In this document: positions 1 to 7,689 of the stretch, one piece after another
Layout: every line of letters starts with the position of its first letter
Numbering within the stretch: position 1 is the first letter of the stretch
NCBI GenBank assembly: GCA_016192135.1
Contig: JACPUR010000030.1
Span: 77,211 to 141,210 of the forward strand
Direction: 5' to 3'
DNA: 64,000 bases
DNA from: Candidatus Tectomicrobia bacterium
GTDB taxonomy: Bacteria; UBA8248
The notes under the pieces: generated by a model
What the model was told of the DNA's origin: nothing
Seen by the model: only the letters and a program-made list of their open reading frames with translations
The model's database searches: none
Translations under genes and position numbers: made by a program

Positions 1-480
1 GCCTTCGGCGGGGGACAGGCCGCCCTCCCCTTGGTCGAGCGGATCGCCGTGGCCGAGACGGGCTGGCTCAGCCCCCGCGACTTCGCCGCGGGGGTGGGCA
101 TCGCCCAGGCCACCCCCGGGCCGGTGCTCATCCTCGCCGCCTTCGTGGGCCACCGCGCGGCGGGGCTCCCCGGGGCGCTCGCGGCCACCCTGGCCGTCTT
201 CGCCCTGCCGATCCTCCTCGCGGCGCTCGCCGCCCGCATGGCGGAGCGCTGGCGGGGCGGGGCGGCCTTCGAGGCCTTCGGGCGCTTCGCGGGGGCGGCC
301 GCCATCGGGCTGCTGGGGGTGACCCTCGCCTCGATCGCCTGGCCCCTCGTCCAGGCGCACCCGGCGCTGGCCCTCCTCTCCGCCGCCGTCTTCCTCGCCG
401 AGCGCGGGGGCGCCTCGCCGATTCTGCTTCTCGCCGGGGCCGCCGCCGCGGGAGGGGCGTGGGGCGCCCTCGCGGGTTGA
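1..480 (+). CDS. chromate transporter family protein (ChrA-like), 5'-truncated by window edge
   Basis: The frame is open from base 1, so the gene starts outside the window; 159 residues are visible. It begins with AFGGGQAALPLVER, matching the glycine-rich stretch at the start of a chromate-transport domain, and continues with AQATPGPVLILAAF and several hydrophobic segments ending in GAWGALAG. The family consists of inner-membrane proteins that export chromate, probably by proton-coupled antiport, although many members have unknown substrates. The stop is at 478-480. A TACAAT -10-like sequence follows at 484-489 but I see no matching -35. Whether this is a single-domain or two-domain ChrA cannot be judged from the fragment. 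Confidence 0.8.
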   Translation, partial: AFGGGQAALPLVERIAVAETGWLSPRDFAAGVGIAQATPGPVLILAAFVGHRAAGLPGALAATLAVFALPILLAALAARMAERWRGGAAFEAFGRFAGAAAIGLLGVTLASIAWPLVQAHPALALLSAAVFLAERGGASPILLLAGAAAAGGAWGALAG

Positions 481-628
481 TGTTACAATCCGCCTTTGCC
501 CCATCCGCCGCCCGGAAACCGGCCCAAGCCGATCCTCCGCGGAGCATGGCTCCCGCCCGGATGGGCGGGGGGAGAGGGGAGCTTTCCCCCGGGTGAGGTT
601 TCGGGATGAAACCCTTGAGGACGCACCG

Positions 629-1591
629 ATGACGGATCTCCCGCGCCGCCTCCTCGTCGCCATCGGCGGGAACGCCACCCACCCCGGGAACATCCGGGGG
701 ACGCCCCAGGAGCAGATCGTCATCGCCAAGGCCACGGCGCAGTCCCTGCTCCCCCTCATGGAGCTGGACAACGAGCTGGTCGTCACCCACGGCAACGGGC
801 CCGTGGTGGGGAAGATCCACATGCGCATGGCGCTCTCGCGCAAGCGGGTGTCCCCCATGACGCTCGACATCTGCGTGGCCCAGAGCCAGGGGGGGATCGC
901 CTACCTCCTCATGCAGGCCCTGGAGAACGCCCTGCGCGAGAAGGGGAACCCCCGGCACGTCGTCTGCCTCTTGACCCAGGTCGAGGTGGACCCCGGCGAC
1001 CCCGCCTTCCGGAACCCCACGAAGCCCATCGGCTTCTTCTACGACGAGGCCGAGGCGCGCGCGGCCGGGCGCGAGATGGGCTGGATCATGCGCGAGGACG
1101 CCGGCCGGGGCTGGCGCCAGGTGGTGCCCTCGCCCGAGCCCCGCCACATCGTCGACATCTCCCTCGTGCGGGCGATCATGGAGCATGGGGACATCTGCAT
1201 CGCGGGGGGAGGGGGCGGCATCCCCGTCGTGCGCGGCCCCAAGGGGGAGCGGCGGGGCGTCGAGGCCGTCATCGACAAGGACCTCACCTCGGCCCTCATG
1301 GCCAAGGTGCTGGGCATGGAGGCCTTCCTGATCCTGACCGAGGTCCGGCGCGCCGCCATCCATTGGGGGACCCCCAGGCAGCGCGAGATCGAGCGCGCCA
1401 CCCCCGCCCAGATGCGCGCCTGGCAGCGCGAGGGCCACTTCCCCGAGGGGAGCATGGGGCCCAAGGTCGAGGCCGCCTGCCGCTTCGTCGAGCGGGGGGG
1501 CAAGCGCGCCGTCATCGCCCATCTCGAGGAGGCCATCCCCGCCCTGCGGGGGAAGGCGGGCACCCACATCGTGCCCGAGGGGAGCCTGTGA
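629..1591 (+). CDS. arcC: carbamate kinase
   Basis: This 320-residue amino-acid-kinase-fold enzyme interconverts carbamoyl phosphate + ADP with carbamate (NH3 + CO2) + ATP in the cytoplasm. Diagnostic motifs are VAIGGNA near the N-terminus, THGNGPVVG, and the glycine-rich CIAGGGGGIPVV followed by EAVIDKDLTSALMA. Length is normal for the family. The ATG at 629 is chosen because GAGG lies 8 bases upstream; an in-frame ATG at 593 lacks a site. The stop overlaps the GTG start of the DUF2877 gene by four bases (GTGA), so the two are translationally coupled. That pairing points to anaerobic oxamate/allantoin-type carbamoyl metabolism (AllK-like) rather than the arginine deiminase pathway, for which no arcA or arcB is present here. 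Confidence 0.93.
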   Translation: MTDLPRRLLVAIGGNATHPGNIRGTPQEQIVIAKATAQSLLPLMELDNELVVTHGNGPVVGKIHMRMALSRKRVSPMTLDICVAQSQGGIAYLLMQALENALREKGNPRHVVCLLTQVEVDPGDPAFRNPTKPIGFFYDEAEARAAGREMGWIMREDAGRGWRQVVPSPEPRHIVDISLVRAIMEHGDICIAGGGGGIPVVRGPKGERRGVEAVIDKDLTSALMAKVLGMEAFLILTEVRRAAIHWGTPRQREIERATPAQMRAWQREGHFPEGSMGPKVEAACRFVERGGKRAVIAHLEEAIPALRGKAGTHIVPEGSL

Positions 1592-2556
1592 TCGCCCTGC
1601 GCCTCGCCGGAGGGGCCGCGCTGCGCGCCCTGGCCCCGCCCGGGCGCGGGAGCGTCCTCGCCGTCTTCCGCCGGAGCCTCTACCTGGAGCGATCGGACGG
1701 CGCCCTCGCCTGCCTCGGCCCCCCCGCCCTGGGCCCGGGCCCCCTGAACGCGCTGTGCGGTCTCCCCGAGGGCTTCGAGTGGGAGGCCCAAGGCGTCTCG
1801 CCCGGCCTCCCGTTCATGTGCGAGGGCGGGGAGGCCCGCGCCGGGGGCGTCGCCGTCTCGCTGCGGGAGGCGCGGCCGTGGCGGCCGACACCGCTTCCCG
1901 CCGGCTGGAGCGATGGCCTGGCCGGAGGGCTGGAGGCGCTCGGGCGGGAGGCGAATCCGCCGGCGGAGGGGATGGGGGGAATCATCCCGGAGCTGATCGG
2001 GCCGCCAATCCTTCGCAGGGGCGAGGCATGCCTCGCCCCTACAGACGAGAGCACCCCCTTACGCCGCCTCGCCTGGCCCGCGGCGCGCATCCTGGATGCC
2101 TGGCTCGCCGGGGCCCTGCGCGGAGAGGCCGGCCCGTCCCCGAAGGAGGCTGAAAACCTCATCGGCCTGGGGCCGGGCCTCACCCCCTCCGGGGACGACT
2201 TCATCGGCGGGATGCTGATCGCCCTGCGCGCCCTCGGGGAGGAGGGAACGGCGGACCGGCTGGCCGGCTGGGCGCTCCCGCTCGCGGCGCGGCGGACGGG
2301 GAAGATCAGCCTCGCCCACCTGGCCTGCGCGGCCGGGGGGGAGGGGAACGCCGCCCTGCACGGGGCCCTGGCCGCGCTCGCCTCGCCGGGCGCGGAGGGG
2401 CTGGCGGAGGCCCTCGCCGCCGTTCACGCCGTCGGCCACACCTCGGGCTGGGACGCCCTGGCGGGGGCGGTGGCGGCCTGCGCGGCGTGGACCCGCGGGG
2501 CGGCGCGGCGCGGGAGGCCCCGGGGCTTTGAAGGAAGGCGGCCCGCTCCGGTATGA
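1588..2556 (+). CDS. DUF2877 (AllH-like) protein
   Basis: This 322-residue protein carries the DUF2877 signature GLGPGLTPSGDDFIGGML in its C-terminal half. In enterobacteria the DUF2877 protein AllH is a subunit of the oxamate carbamoyltransferase that yields carbamoyl phosphate for carbamate kinase, which fits its coupling to arcC. The other subunits (AllF/FdrA-like and AllG/DUF1116-like) are not in this window, so the activity is inferred. The GTG start at 1588 forms a GTGA overlap with the arcC stop. An unusual feature is a type-A palindrome inserted in frame at 2015-2042, encoding RRGEACLAPT around residues 143-152. The flanking family-like sequence continues, so the insertion seems tolerated. 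Confidence 0.82.
   Translation: MIALRLAGGAALRALAPPGRGSVLAVFRRSLYLERSDGALACLGPPALGPGPLNALCGLPEGFEWEAQGVSPGLPFMCEGGEARAGGVAVSLREARPWRPTPLPAGWSDGLAGGLEALGREANPPAEGMGGIIPELIGPPILRRGEACLAPTDESTPLRRLAWPAARILDAWLAGALRGEAGPSPKEAENLIGLGPGLTPSGDDFIGGMLIALRALGEEGTADRLAGWALPLAARRTGKISLAHLACAAGGEGNAALHGALAALASPGAEGLAEALAAVHAVGHTSGWDALAGAVAACAAWTRGAARRGRPRGFEGRRPAPV
2015..2042. repeat. type-A palindrome inside a coding region
   Basis: GCAGGGGCGAGG, CATG and CCTCGCCCCTAC form a near-perfect 28-base palindrome, followed by AGAC as in several intergenic copies. It is the same family as the copies at 3502, 3661, 5577, 57015 and elsewhere, but lies within the DUF2877 gene and keeps its frame. Confidence 0.8.
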
Positions 2557-2557
2557 T
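2528..2557 (+). promoter_or_regulatory. sigma70-like promoter for the ketopantoate-reductase-like gene
   Basis: TTGAAG (2528-2533), an 18-base spacer and TATGAT (2552-2557) resemble a housekeeping promoter, overlapping the end of the DUF2877 gene and lying about 40 bases before the next start. This is a sequence match only. Confidence 0.45.
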
Positions 2558-2599
2558 TCCGGCTCCCGAATCTCGCGAACATTCGATCGGAGGATGGGC

Positions 2600-3481
2600 A
2601 TGGAGCGCGTTGCCGTCGTGGGGGTGGGCGCCATCGGGGGGGTGGTGGCCGCGCGCCTCCTGGAGAAGGGCCGGTGCGATGTCACGCTGTGCGTGCGCAC
2701 CCCCTTCGAGAAGCTGGTGGTGGAGACCCCGAAGCGGGTGATCGAGGCCGAGGCCAAGTGCGCGACCGACCCGGCCCGGGTCGGGCCCGCCGAGTGGGTG
2801 CTCCTCGCCACCAAGGCCCACCACACCGAGGGCGCGGCGGGCTGGCTCAAGGCCCTGGCGGGCCCCGGGACCGTCATCGCCGTGCTCCACAACGGGGTCG
2901 AGCACCTCGAGCGGGTGACGCCCTACGCGAACGGGGCGCGCGTGCTCCCCGTCGTGGTGCAGTGCCCGGCCGACAAGGTGGGGCTCGGGCGGATGAAGCA
3001 CCGCAGCTTCGTGCGCCTCGTGGCCCCGGACGACGAGTACGGGCGCGGCCTCGCCAAGCTCTTCGAGGGGACGGACGTGGAGGTGCCCCTCACGAAGGAC
3101 ATCAAGACGGAGCTCTGGACCAAGCTCACCGTCAACTGCGCCCAGAGCCCCATCACCGGCCTCACCCGCCGCCGGCGCGAGGTGCTGGGCCGCCCGGACG
3201 TCTCGGAGGTTTCGCTCGCCCTGGCGCGCGAGTGCGCCGCGGTGGGCCGGGCGGAGGGCGCCAGGCTGGCCCCCGGCTTCGCCGAGGAGGTCATCGCCCG
3301 GCAGAAGAAGATGCCGCCCGACGCCACCACCTCCATGCTGACGGACGCCTGGGAGGGCAAGCCCCTCGAGATGGACGCCTTCACGGGGGCCGTCATCCGC
3401 TTCGGGGAGAAGCACGGGGTGCCCACTCCGGTGACGCGCGTCGTCCACGCCCTGGGCTCGGCCGTGAACCGGGAGGATTAG
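2600..3481 (+). CDS. 2-dehydropantoate 2-reductase family oxidoreductase
   Basis: This 293-residue cytoplasmic NAD(P)H-dependent enzyme belongs to the ketopantoate reductase family, which reduces 2-oxo acids such as ketopantoate. The N-terminus has the Rossmann motif VGVGAIGGVVA. ATKAHH and LHNGVEH follow, then the all-helical substrate domain with KLTVNCAQSPITGLTRR and the C-terminal signature WEGKPLEMDAFTGAVI..GEKHGVPTP. The ATG at 2600 is preferred because GGAGG lies six bases upstream; an ATG at 2594 is too close to that site. The gene is alone, with its own putative promoter. Many paralogues of this family are not pantothenate enzymes, so no panE symbol is given. Confidence 0.87.
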   Translation: MERVAVVGVGAIGGVVAARLLEKGRCDVTLCVRTPFEKLVVETPKRVIEAEAKCATDPARVGPAEWVLLATKAHHTEGAAGWLKALAGPGTVIAVLHNGVEHLERVTPYANGARVLPVVVQCPADKVGLGRMKHRSFVRLVAPDDEYGRGLAKLFEGTDVEVPLTKDIKTELWTKLTVNCAQSPITGLTRRRREVLGRPDVSEVSLALARECAAVGRAEGARLAPGFAEEVIARQKKMPPDATTSMLTDAWEGKPLEMDAFTGAVIRFGEKHGVPTPVTRVVHALGSAVNRED

Positions 3482-3501
3482 GGAAAGGGAAGCAATGGTC
3501 C

Positions 3502-3740
3502 CTAGGGGCGGTTCGCGGACCGCCCCTACGGTTTTCCCTCTCCCCCTGGGAGAGGGTAGGGTGAGGGCGCGGGCGAGGGGCATCCCCTCACCCCGGCCCT
3601 CTCCCAAAGGGAGAGGGGGCCTTCCTCCCTACGGATGAATATGCGTGAGGCGCCTGGTCCGTAGGGGCGGTTTGCGACCGCCCCTACAGACAAGAACCGC
3701 CAAAGGCGGCGCGGGGGCGTATTGCAATACGCCCCCGCGG
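3502..3740. repeat. cluster of dispersed palindromic repeats (types A and B)
   Basis: Most of the 475-base gap 3482-3956 is repeat. Type-A palindromes (GTAGGGGCGG..CCGCCCCTAC) lie at 3502-3530 and 3661-3687. A perfect variant, GCGGGGGCGTATTG with its complement, is at 3711-3738. A type-B element at about 3533-3626 consists of CTCTCCC..GGGAGAGGG arms with GGGTGAGGG and CCCTCACCC. The same families recur at 5577-5730, 8991-9115, 12013-12425, 48237-48331 and 57013-57095. No gene is visible here. Confidence 0.85.
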
Positions 3741-3956
3741 ATGTGCCCTGCAGGGGGATGTCATCCTGCCCCGGCCCCCGGTTGACCCCGCCCTCCGCCC
3801 GCCCGGATAATTGCCGGGCCATGCCGGACAGCGCGCTCGATCTTTCCGGGGAGGGTGCCTCAGGTGCCTGAAGGTTCAACGGCTTCCGCGTCTTCCGCCG
3901 GCGACAAGGGCGCGCCCCTGCCCGCGCCCGGCCTCCCGGGCTAGGGAGCCCCGCCC

Positions 3957-4631
3957 TTGGACGGGATGCCGGCGCGGGGGCTGGGCCTCCTCGCCATCTT
4001 CTGCGACCTGGAGGCCCGCTGGCACGCCGAGTTCCGGGAGTGGCTCCGGGAGGAGATGTTCCCGGCCCGGCTCGCCGTCGGCTTCTGCGCCTGTGCCTCC
4101 TACGACTTGGTGGCGGGGGAAGGAGACGACCGCTCCTCCTCGGCGCCGCCCTTCCTCACCCTCTACGAGACGCCCGCCCTCGCGGACCTCTACGGCGAGC
4201 CCTACGCGGCGCTCCGGCGCAACCGCGGCGAGCGCGACCGGGCCTTCCACCAGCGCATGATGGGGATGGAGCGCTACACCCTGGCGGCCGCCTCGCTCCC
4301 CCCGGCCGGGCGGCCCGGGGAAGAGAGCGGCCTGGGGCCGCTCGCCTTCGTGGACCGCTTCGACATCCGGCCCGCCGACATGGACGGCTTCAACGTCTGG
4401 TACGAGGCCGAGTACGCCCCCTGGTGCGCCATGGCGCCCGGCTTCATCCGGGTGCGGCGCTACCTCGCCATGGAGGGGGCGCCCCGCCACTTCATCCTGC
4501 ACGAGTTCGCGTCCGAGGAGTTCCTCGACCACAAGCTCTGGCGGGCCATCCGCCACGAGGAGCGCTGGGCCCCCTGCGCCATGACCCACGGCTCCCCGGC
4601 GCTGTACAGAAGGGTGGCGCAGCTGCCGTAA
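3957..4631 (+). CDS. hypothetical protein with two similar alpha/beta-barrel-like halves
   Basis: I do not recognise a named family for this 224-residue protein. It appears internally duplicated. An N-terminal half with WHAEFREWLREEMFPARL and PFLTLYETPALADLY, and a C-terminal half with FNVWYEAEYAPWCAM, GFIRVRRYLA and RHFILHEFAS, share the order W..eF/EY, RxL, then a hydrophobic strand ending in YE/EF. That is the look of fused dimeric alpha-beta-barrel (EthD/antibiotic-monooxygenase-like) modules. AGGGAG eight bases before the TTG at 3957 supports that start; the ATG at 3966 is an alternative. There is no signal peptide or membrane segment. Function unknown. Confidence 0.7.
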   Translation: MDGMPARGLGLLAIFCDLEARWHAEFREWLREEMFPARLAVGFCACASYDLVAGEGDDRSSSAPPFLTLYETPALADLYGEPYAALRRNRGERDRAFHQRMMGMERYTLAAASLPPAGRPGEESGLGPLAFVDRFDIRPADMDGFNVWYEAEYAPWCAMAPGFIRVRRYLAMEGAPRHFILHEFASEEFLDHKLWRAIRHEERWAPCAMTHGSPALYRRVAQLP

Positions 4632-4679
4632 TTATTTGAATTTATTGACAGACAAGTTATCGTGCACAGGTTAATTCAT

Positions 4680-4708
4680 TGACAGTAGCCCCAAAAGGGG
4701 CCATATTG
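4680..4708 (+). promoter_or_regulatory. sigma70-like promoter with palindromic spacer in an AT-rich gap
   Basis: TTGACA (4680-4685), 17 bases and CATATT (4703-4708). The spacer contains the perfect palindrome GCCCC-AAAA-GGGGC (4689-4702), which could be an operator. Two more TTGACAG copies flank it at 4646 and 4719. No protein gene follows on this strand, so a short RNA ending at the terminator at 4780 is possible. Confidence 0.4.
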
Positions 4709-4745
4709 TTTATGCGGTTGACAGGGCTCCTTTTTATTGGAGTCC

Positions 4746-4780
4746 GCGGCATTGAATATGCCGTCAGCCGCCTTTTTTTT
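4746..4780 (+). terminator. rho-independent terminator-like hairpin with T8 tract
   Basis: GGCAT (4748-4752) pairs with ATGCC (4758-4762). Alternatively GCGGC (4746-4750) pairs with GCCGC (4767-4771). Eight T residues follow at 4773-4780. It could end the gene at 3957-4631 or a small RNA started by the promoter at 4680. Confidence 0.5.
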
Positions 4781-4864
4781 GCCAAAATCACAAGAGGCCA
4801 GCGTGTATCTCCTGTATCTGGATGAGTCAAGAAAACCACGGTGACTGGATAAGCTCGTAGCTTC

Positions 4865-5473
4865 CTACCTCTTCTCCTCCAAAAACGAATAGTCCTCCTT
4901 CCACGGCTTGGGCGGGGAGGCGGAGTTGGGGTCGTGGCCGTCGCGGGTGAGGCGGTCGCGGAACCAGCCCGAGTAGACCTCGTTGCGCGCGGGGTCGAAG
5001 AGGGCCATGTCGCAGAAGATCTCGATGCAGTTGCCCGAGGGGTCGGAGATATAGAAGGCGTGGTTCTCGCCCCAGAGGCCGTCCCCCTCGGGATGGGTGG
5101 GGCTGTGGATGGCGCGCGCCCAGACGATCTCGACGCCCAGGCGCGTGAGGTGCCTCTCCCAGGCCTCGAGCTCGCGGCGGGAGGCCACCTGGAGGGCGAT
5201 GTGGTGCATGCCGGGCCCGGGGCGCTGCATGGTGTTGACCTCGGGGGCGGGGCACTCCCAGCGGCGCCAGAAGAAGAGGCTCACGTCGTGGTGGAGGGCG
5301 GTGCAGCGCAGGAAGGCCAGGCCGAAGTCCACGCCGGGCACCCGGCCGGGAGGGTGGATCTCGGTGATGGTGAAGCCGAGCTTGCCGACGTAGAAGTCGA
5401 GCGCGGCCTCGATGTCGTGGACCTTGAGGCCGATGTGCTGGAGGCCCAGGAAGGGCGAAGGGGGCTGGGGCAT
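4865..5473 (-). CDS. VOC family (glyoxalase/extradiol-dioxygenase-like) protein
   Basis: This 202-residue cytoplasmic protein of the vicinal-oxygen-chelate superfamily has two beta-alpha-beta-beta-beta modules. LQHIGLKVHDIEAALDFYVGKLGF opens the first (sequence seen at residues about 9-32), and MHHIALQVASRRELEAW opens the second. YISDPSGNCIEIFCD near residue 160 carries the usual C-terminal metal ligand Glu. The ligand set His...His...Glu looks complete, so a metal-dependent lyase, epimerase or dioxygenase is plausible, but the substrate cannot be assigned. The ATG at 5473 is chosen for GAGGAG seven bases upstream. It is a single gene, convergent with the preceding plus-strand unit. Confidence 0.82.
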   Translation of the reverse strand: MPQPPSPFLGLQHIGLKVHDIEAALDFYVGKLGFTITEIHPPGRVPGVDFGLAFLRCTALHHDVSLFFWRRWECPAPEVNTMQRPGPGMHHIALQVASRRELEAWERHLTRLGVEIVWARAIHSPTHPEGDGLWGENHAFYISDPSGNCIEIFCDMALFDPARNEVYSGWFRDRLTRDGHDPNSASPPKPWKEDYSFLEEKR

Positions 5474-5576
5474 GGAAACGCTCCTCGGCGGAGAAGGATT
5501 CATGCGTGAGGGTAGCACGGACCGGCCGTGATGGCCTGTTCCCCTTCGGGGGAGGAATCCAAGGCCATGCGAACCC

Positions 5577-5730
5577 GTAGGGGCGGTTCGCGAACCGCCC
5601 CTGCGCCTCGCGAATGCCGCGTCAGAGGGGCTGTCTTGCCCCCTCTCCCTCCGGGAGAGGGCCGGGGTGGGGGAATGCCTCTCGTCCGCGCCCCCTCACC
5701 CTACCCTCTCCCGGAGGGAGAGGGTTCCTG
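5577..5730. repeat. type-A palindrome followed by type-B repeat
   Basis: A near-perfect type-A palindrome (GTAGGGGCGGTTCG and its complement) is at 5577-5604. A type-B element with two arms (CCCTCTCCCTCCGGGAGAGGG and its mirror copy) spans about 5637-5730. The right arm overlaps the 3' end of the TRAP permease gene on the minus strand and supplies its stop codon at 5701-5703. Confidence 0.85.
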
Positions 5731-7674
5731 CGGCAACATCCGCCCGGGCTCCGCGGCGGCCGGCGGGGCCTCGGGGAGCGGGGCCAGGCGCTGCGAGGCG
5801 ATCACGGCCCCGGCGAGCGCCAGCCCGATGAGGTCCGTCAGCCATCCCGAGTGGATCAGCAGCAGGGAGGCGGCGCCGGTGGCTAGCCGCTCCCAGGGGC
5901 GCAGGGGGGCCAGGAGGAAGCCGTGCAGGCTCGCCGCGAGGAGCACCACCCCCGCGCAGGCGCTCAGCACCGCGAGGGCCACCTGGCCCCAGTCCCCCAC
6001 GAGGAGGAGCGCCGGGCCGTACACGAAGAAGAAGGGCACGACGAAGCCCGTCGCCCCCAGCCGGACGGCGGCGATGCCGGTCGCCCAGAGGGGGGTCTGG
6101 CCGATGCCCGCGGCGGCGTAGACGGCCAGGGCCACGGGCGGGGTGATGGCCGAGATGATGGCGAAGTAGAAGACGAACAGATGCGCCGCGATGGGGACGA
6201 CGCCCAGCTTGATGAGGGCGGGGACGAGAAGGGCGGCCTGCATCACGTAGGCCGCCGTCGTGGGCATCCCCATGCCCAGGATGATGCCGGCGACCATGGT
6301 GAGCGCCAGGGCCGGGATGAGGCTCCCCGAGGCGAGGGAGAGGATGAAACTCGTGAACTTGATCCCTAGGCCGGTGTGGGCGATGACGCCGATGACGATT
6401 CCGGCCGAGGCGCAGGCGGCGGCCACCCCCACGGAATTGTGGGCCCCGCTCTGGAGCGCTCCGTAGAAGCCCTTGAGGTCCAGCCGGGTCCCGGCCCGCA
6501 GGGAGGAGATGAGGACGACGGTGACGGTGGACCAGAAGGCGGCGAGGAAGGCGGTGTAGCCCTCCCACATGAGCCAGACGAGGACGAGGATGGGGACCAG
6601 CATGTGCCCCCGCGCGGCGAGCACCCCCCGGAGGGGGGGGATCTCCTCGGGCCGCAGGCCCCGCAGCCCCGTGCGGCGCGCCTCGAAGTGGATGGCCATG
6701 AAGAGCGCCAGGTAGTAGAGCAGGGCGGGGATGGCGGCCTGGAGCGCCACCTGGCTGTAGGGGATGCCCGCCAGCTCGGCCAGCACGAAGGCCGCCGCCC
6801 CCATGACGGGCGGCATGATCTGGCCTCCCGTCGAGGCCACCGCCTCGACCGCCGCCGCGACGTGGCCGCGGAAGCCGGTGCGCTTCATCAGCGGGATGGT
6901 CAGCCAGCCGTCCACCATCACGTTCGCCACCGCGCTCCCCGAGATCGTGCCGAAGAACCCGCTCGAGATGCAGGCGATCTTGCCCGGGCCGCCGGGCGAG
7001 CGCCCGGCGAGGGCGGAGGCCAGGTCCATGAACAGGGCGCCCGTGTTCGTGCGCTCGAGGAAGGCGCCGAAGATGACGAACAGCACGACGTAGGTCGCCG
7101 AGACGCCGAGGGGGATGCCGAAAATCCCGTCGGGAGAGAGGTAGGCGATGTCCAGCAGGGTCTCGAGACTCAGCCCGGCGTGGCGCATGGGGCCCGGCAG
7201 CCAGGGCCCGGCCAGGGCGTAGAAGATGAAGGCGAGGACGGTCAGGGTGAGGGTGGGGCCCAGGGTGCGGCGCGAGGCCTCGAGCACCATGAGGACGAGG
7301 AGGACGCCCATCGCCGTCTGCGCCCCGGTGAGGGAGTCCACGTACACCATCCGGCTGTTGAGGTGCTCGAGGTTCCAGAAGATGTAGAGGAGCGGCGCGA
7401 GCGAGCAGGCGAGGAGAACGAGGTTCCCCAGGCGGGGCAGCCCCGCCGCGAGCCTGCCGCCCGAGAGGAAGGTGTACTCCAGCAGGCGCGAGAGCCCGTA
7501 TCCCTCCTGGGGCCGGGCGAGGAAGACGAGGCAGAAGACCAGCGCCAGGTGGACGCCCCGGAGCACGAAAGCTTCCGGGGCGCCCGCCATGGCGATGTAG
7601 AGGTGAAAGAGGGACATCCCGGCGGCGATGAGGCCGATCAAGAAACCCTGTGGACGCCCCACACCGCCTTCCAC
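5701..7674 (-). CDS. TRAP transporter permease, fused small and large membrane subunits (TAXI type)
   Basis: This 657-residue polytopic inner-membrane protein fuses the 4-TM (DctQ-like) and 12-TM (DctM-like) subunits, as is usual for TAXI-type TRAP systems. Signature stretches include GFFGTISGSAVANVMVDG, GGQIMPPVMGAAAFVLAE and GMGMPTTAAYVMQAALL. It imports an organic acid or amino acid using an ion gradient, fed by the binding protein encoded 15 bases upstream. The GTG start at 7674 has GGAGG eight bases before it. The last residues PSPSGRG and the TAG stop are encoded by a type-B repeat, so the native C-terminus was probably replaced or extended by repeat insertion. Confidence 0.93.
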   Translation of the reverse strand: MEGGVGRPQGFLIGLIAAGMSLFHLYIAMAGAPEAFVLRGVHLALVFCLVFLARPQEGYGLSRLLEYTFLSGGRLAAGLPRLGNLVLLACSLAPLLYIFWNLEHLNSRMVYVDSLTGAQTAMGVLLVLMVLEASRRTLGPTLTLTVLAFIFYALAGPWLPGPMRHAGLSLETLLDIAYLSPDGIFGIPLGVSATYVVLFVIFGAFLERTNTGALFMDLASALAGRSPGGPGKIACISSGFFGTISGSAVANVMVDGWLTIPLMKRTGFRGHVAAAVEAVASTGGQIMPPVMGAAAFVLAELAGIPYSQVALQAAIPALLYYLALFMAIHFEARRTGLRGLRPEEIPPLRGVLAARGHMLVPILVLVWLMWEGYTAFLAAFWSTVTVVLISSLRAGTRLDLKGFYGALQSGAHNSVGVAAACASAGIVIGVIAHTGLGIKFTSFILSLASGSLIPALALTMVAGIILGMGMPTTAAYVMQAALLVPALIKLGVVPIAAHLFVFYFAIISAITPPVALAVYAAAGIGQTPLWATGIAAVRLGATGFVVPFFFVYGPALLLVGDWGQVALAVLSACAGVVLLAASLHGFLLAPLRPWERLATGAASLLLIHSGWLTDLIGLALAGAVIASQRLAPLPEAPPAAAEPGRMLPQEPSPSGRG

Positions 7675-7689
7675 GAGCCGGTCCTCCGG

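Noticed and set aside
128-1567. Long open frames on the strand opposite arcC and most other real genes, e.g. 479 codons here and over 1,000 codons opposite the TRAP and HyuAB genes.
   Set aside because: In GC-rich DNA the antisense frames of real genes stay open. Their translations are low-complexity R/G/A/P-rich sequence without domains, while the chosen strand shows clear family motifs.
3502-3740. Repeated palindromes considered as a CRISPR array.
   Set aside because: Copies are not regularly spaced, have no unique spacers of constant length, and are scattered singly or in pairs over the whole window. No cas genes are present.
4657-4839. A 60-residue minus-strand frame in the AT-rich gap (ends ..NELTCAR).
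   Set aside because: There is no ribosome site and no recognisable motif, and it overlaps the promoter/terminator signals on the other strand. Chance is sufficient explanation.
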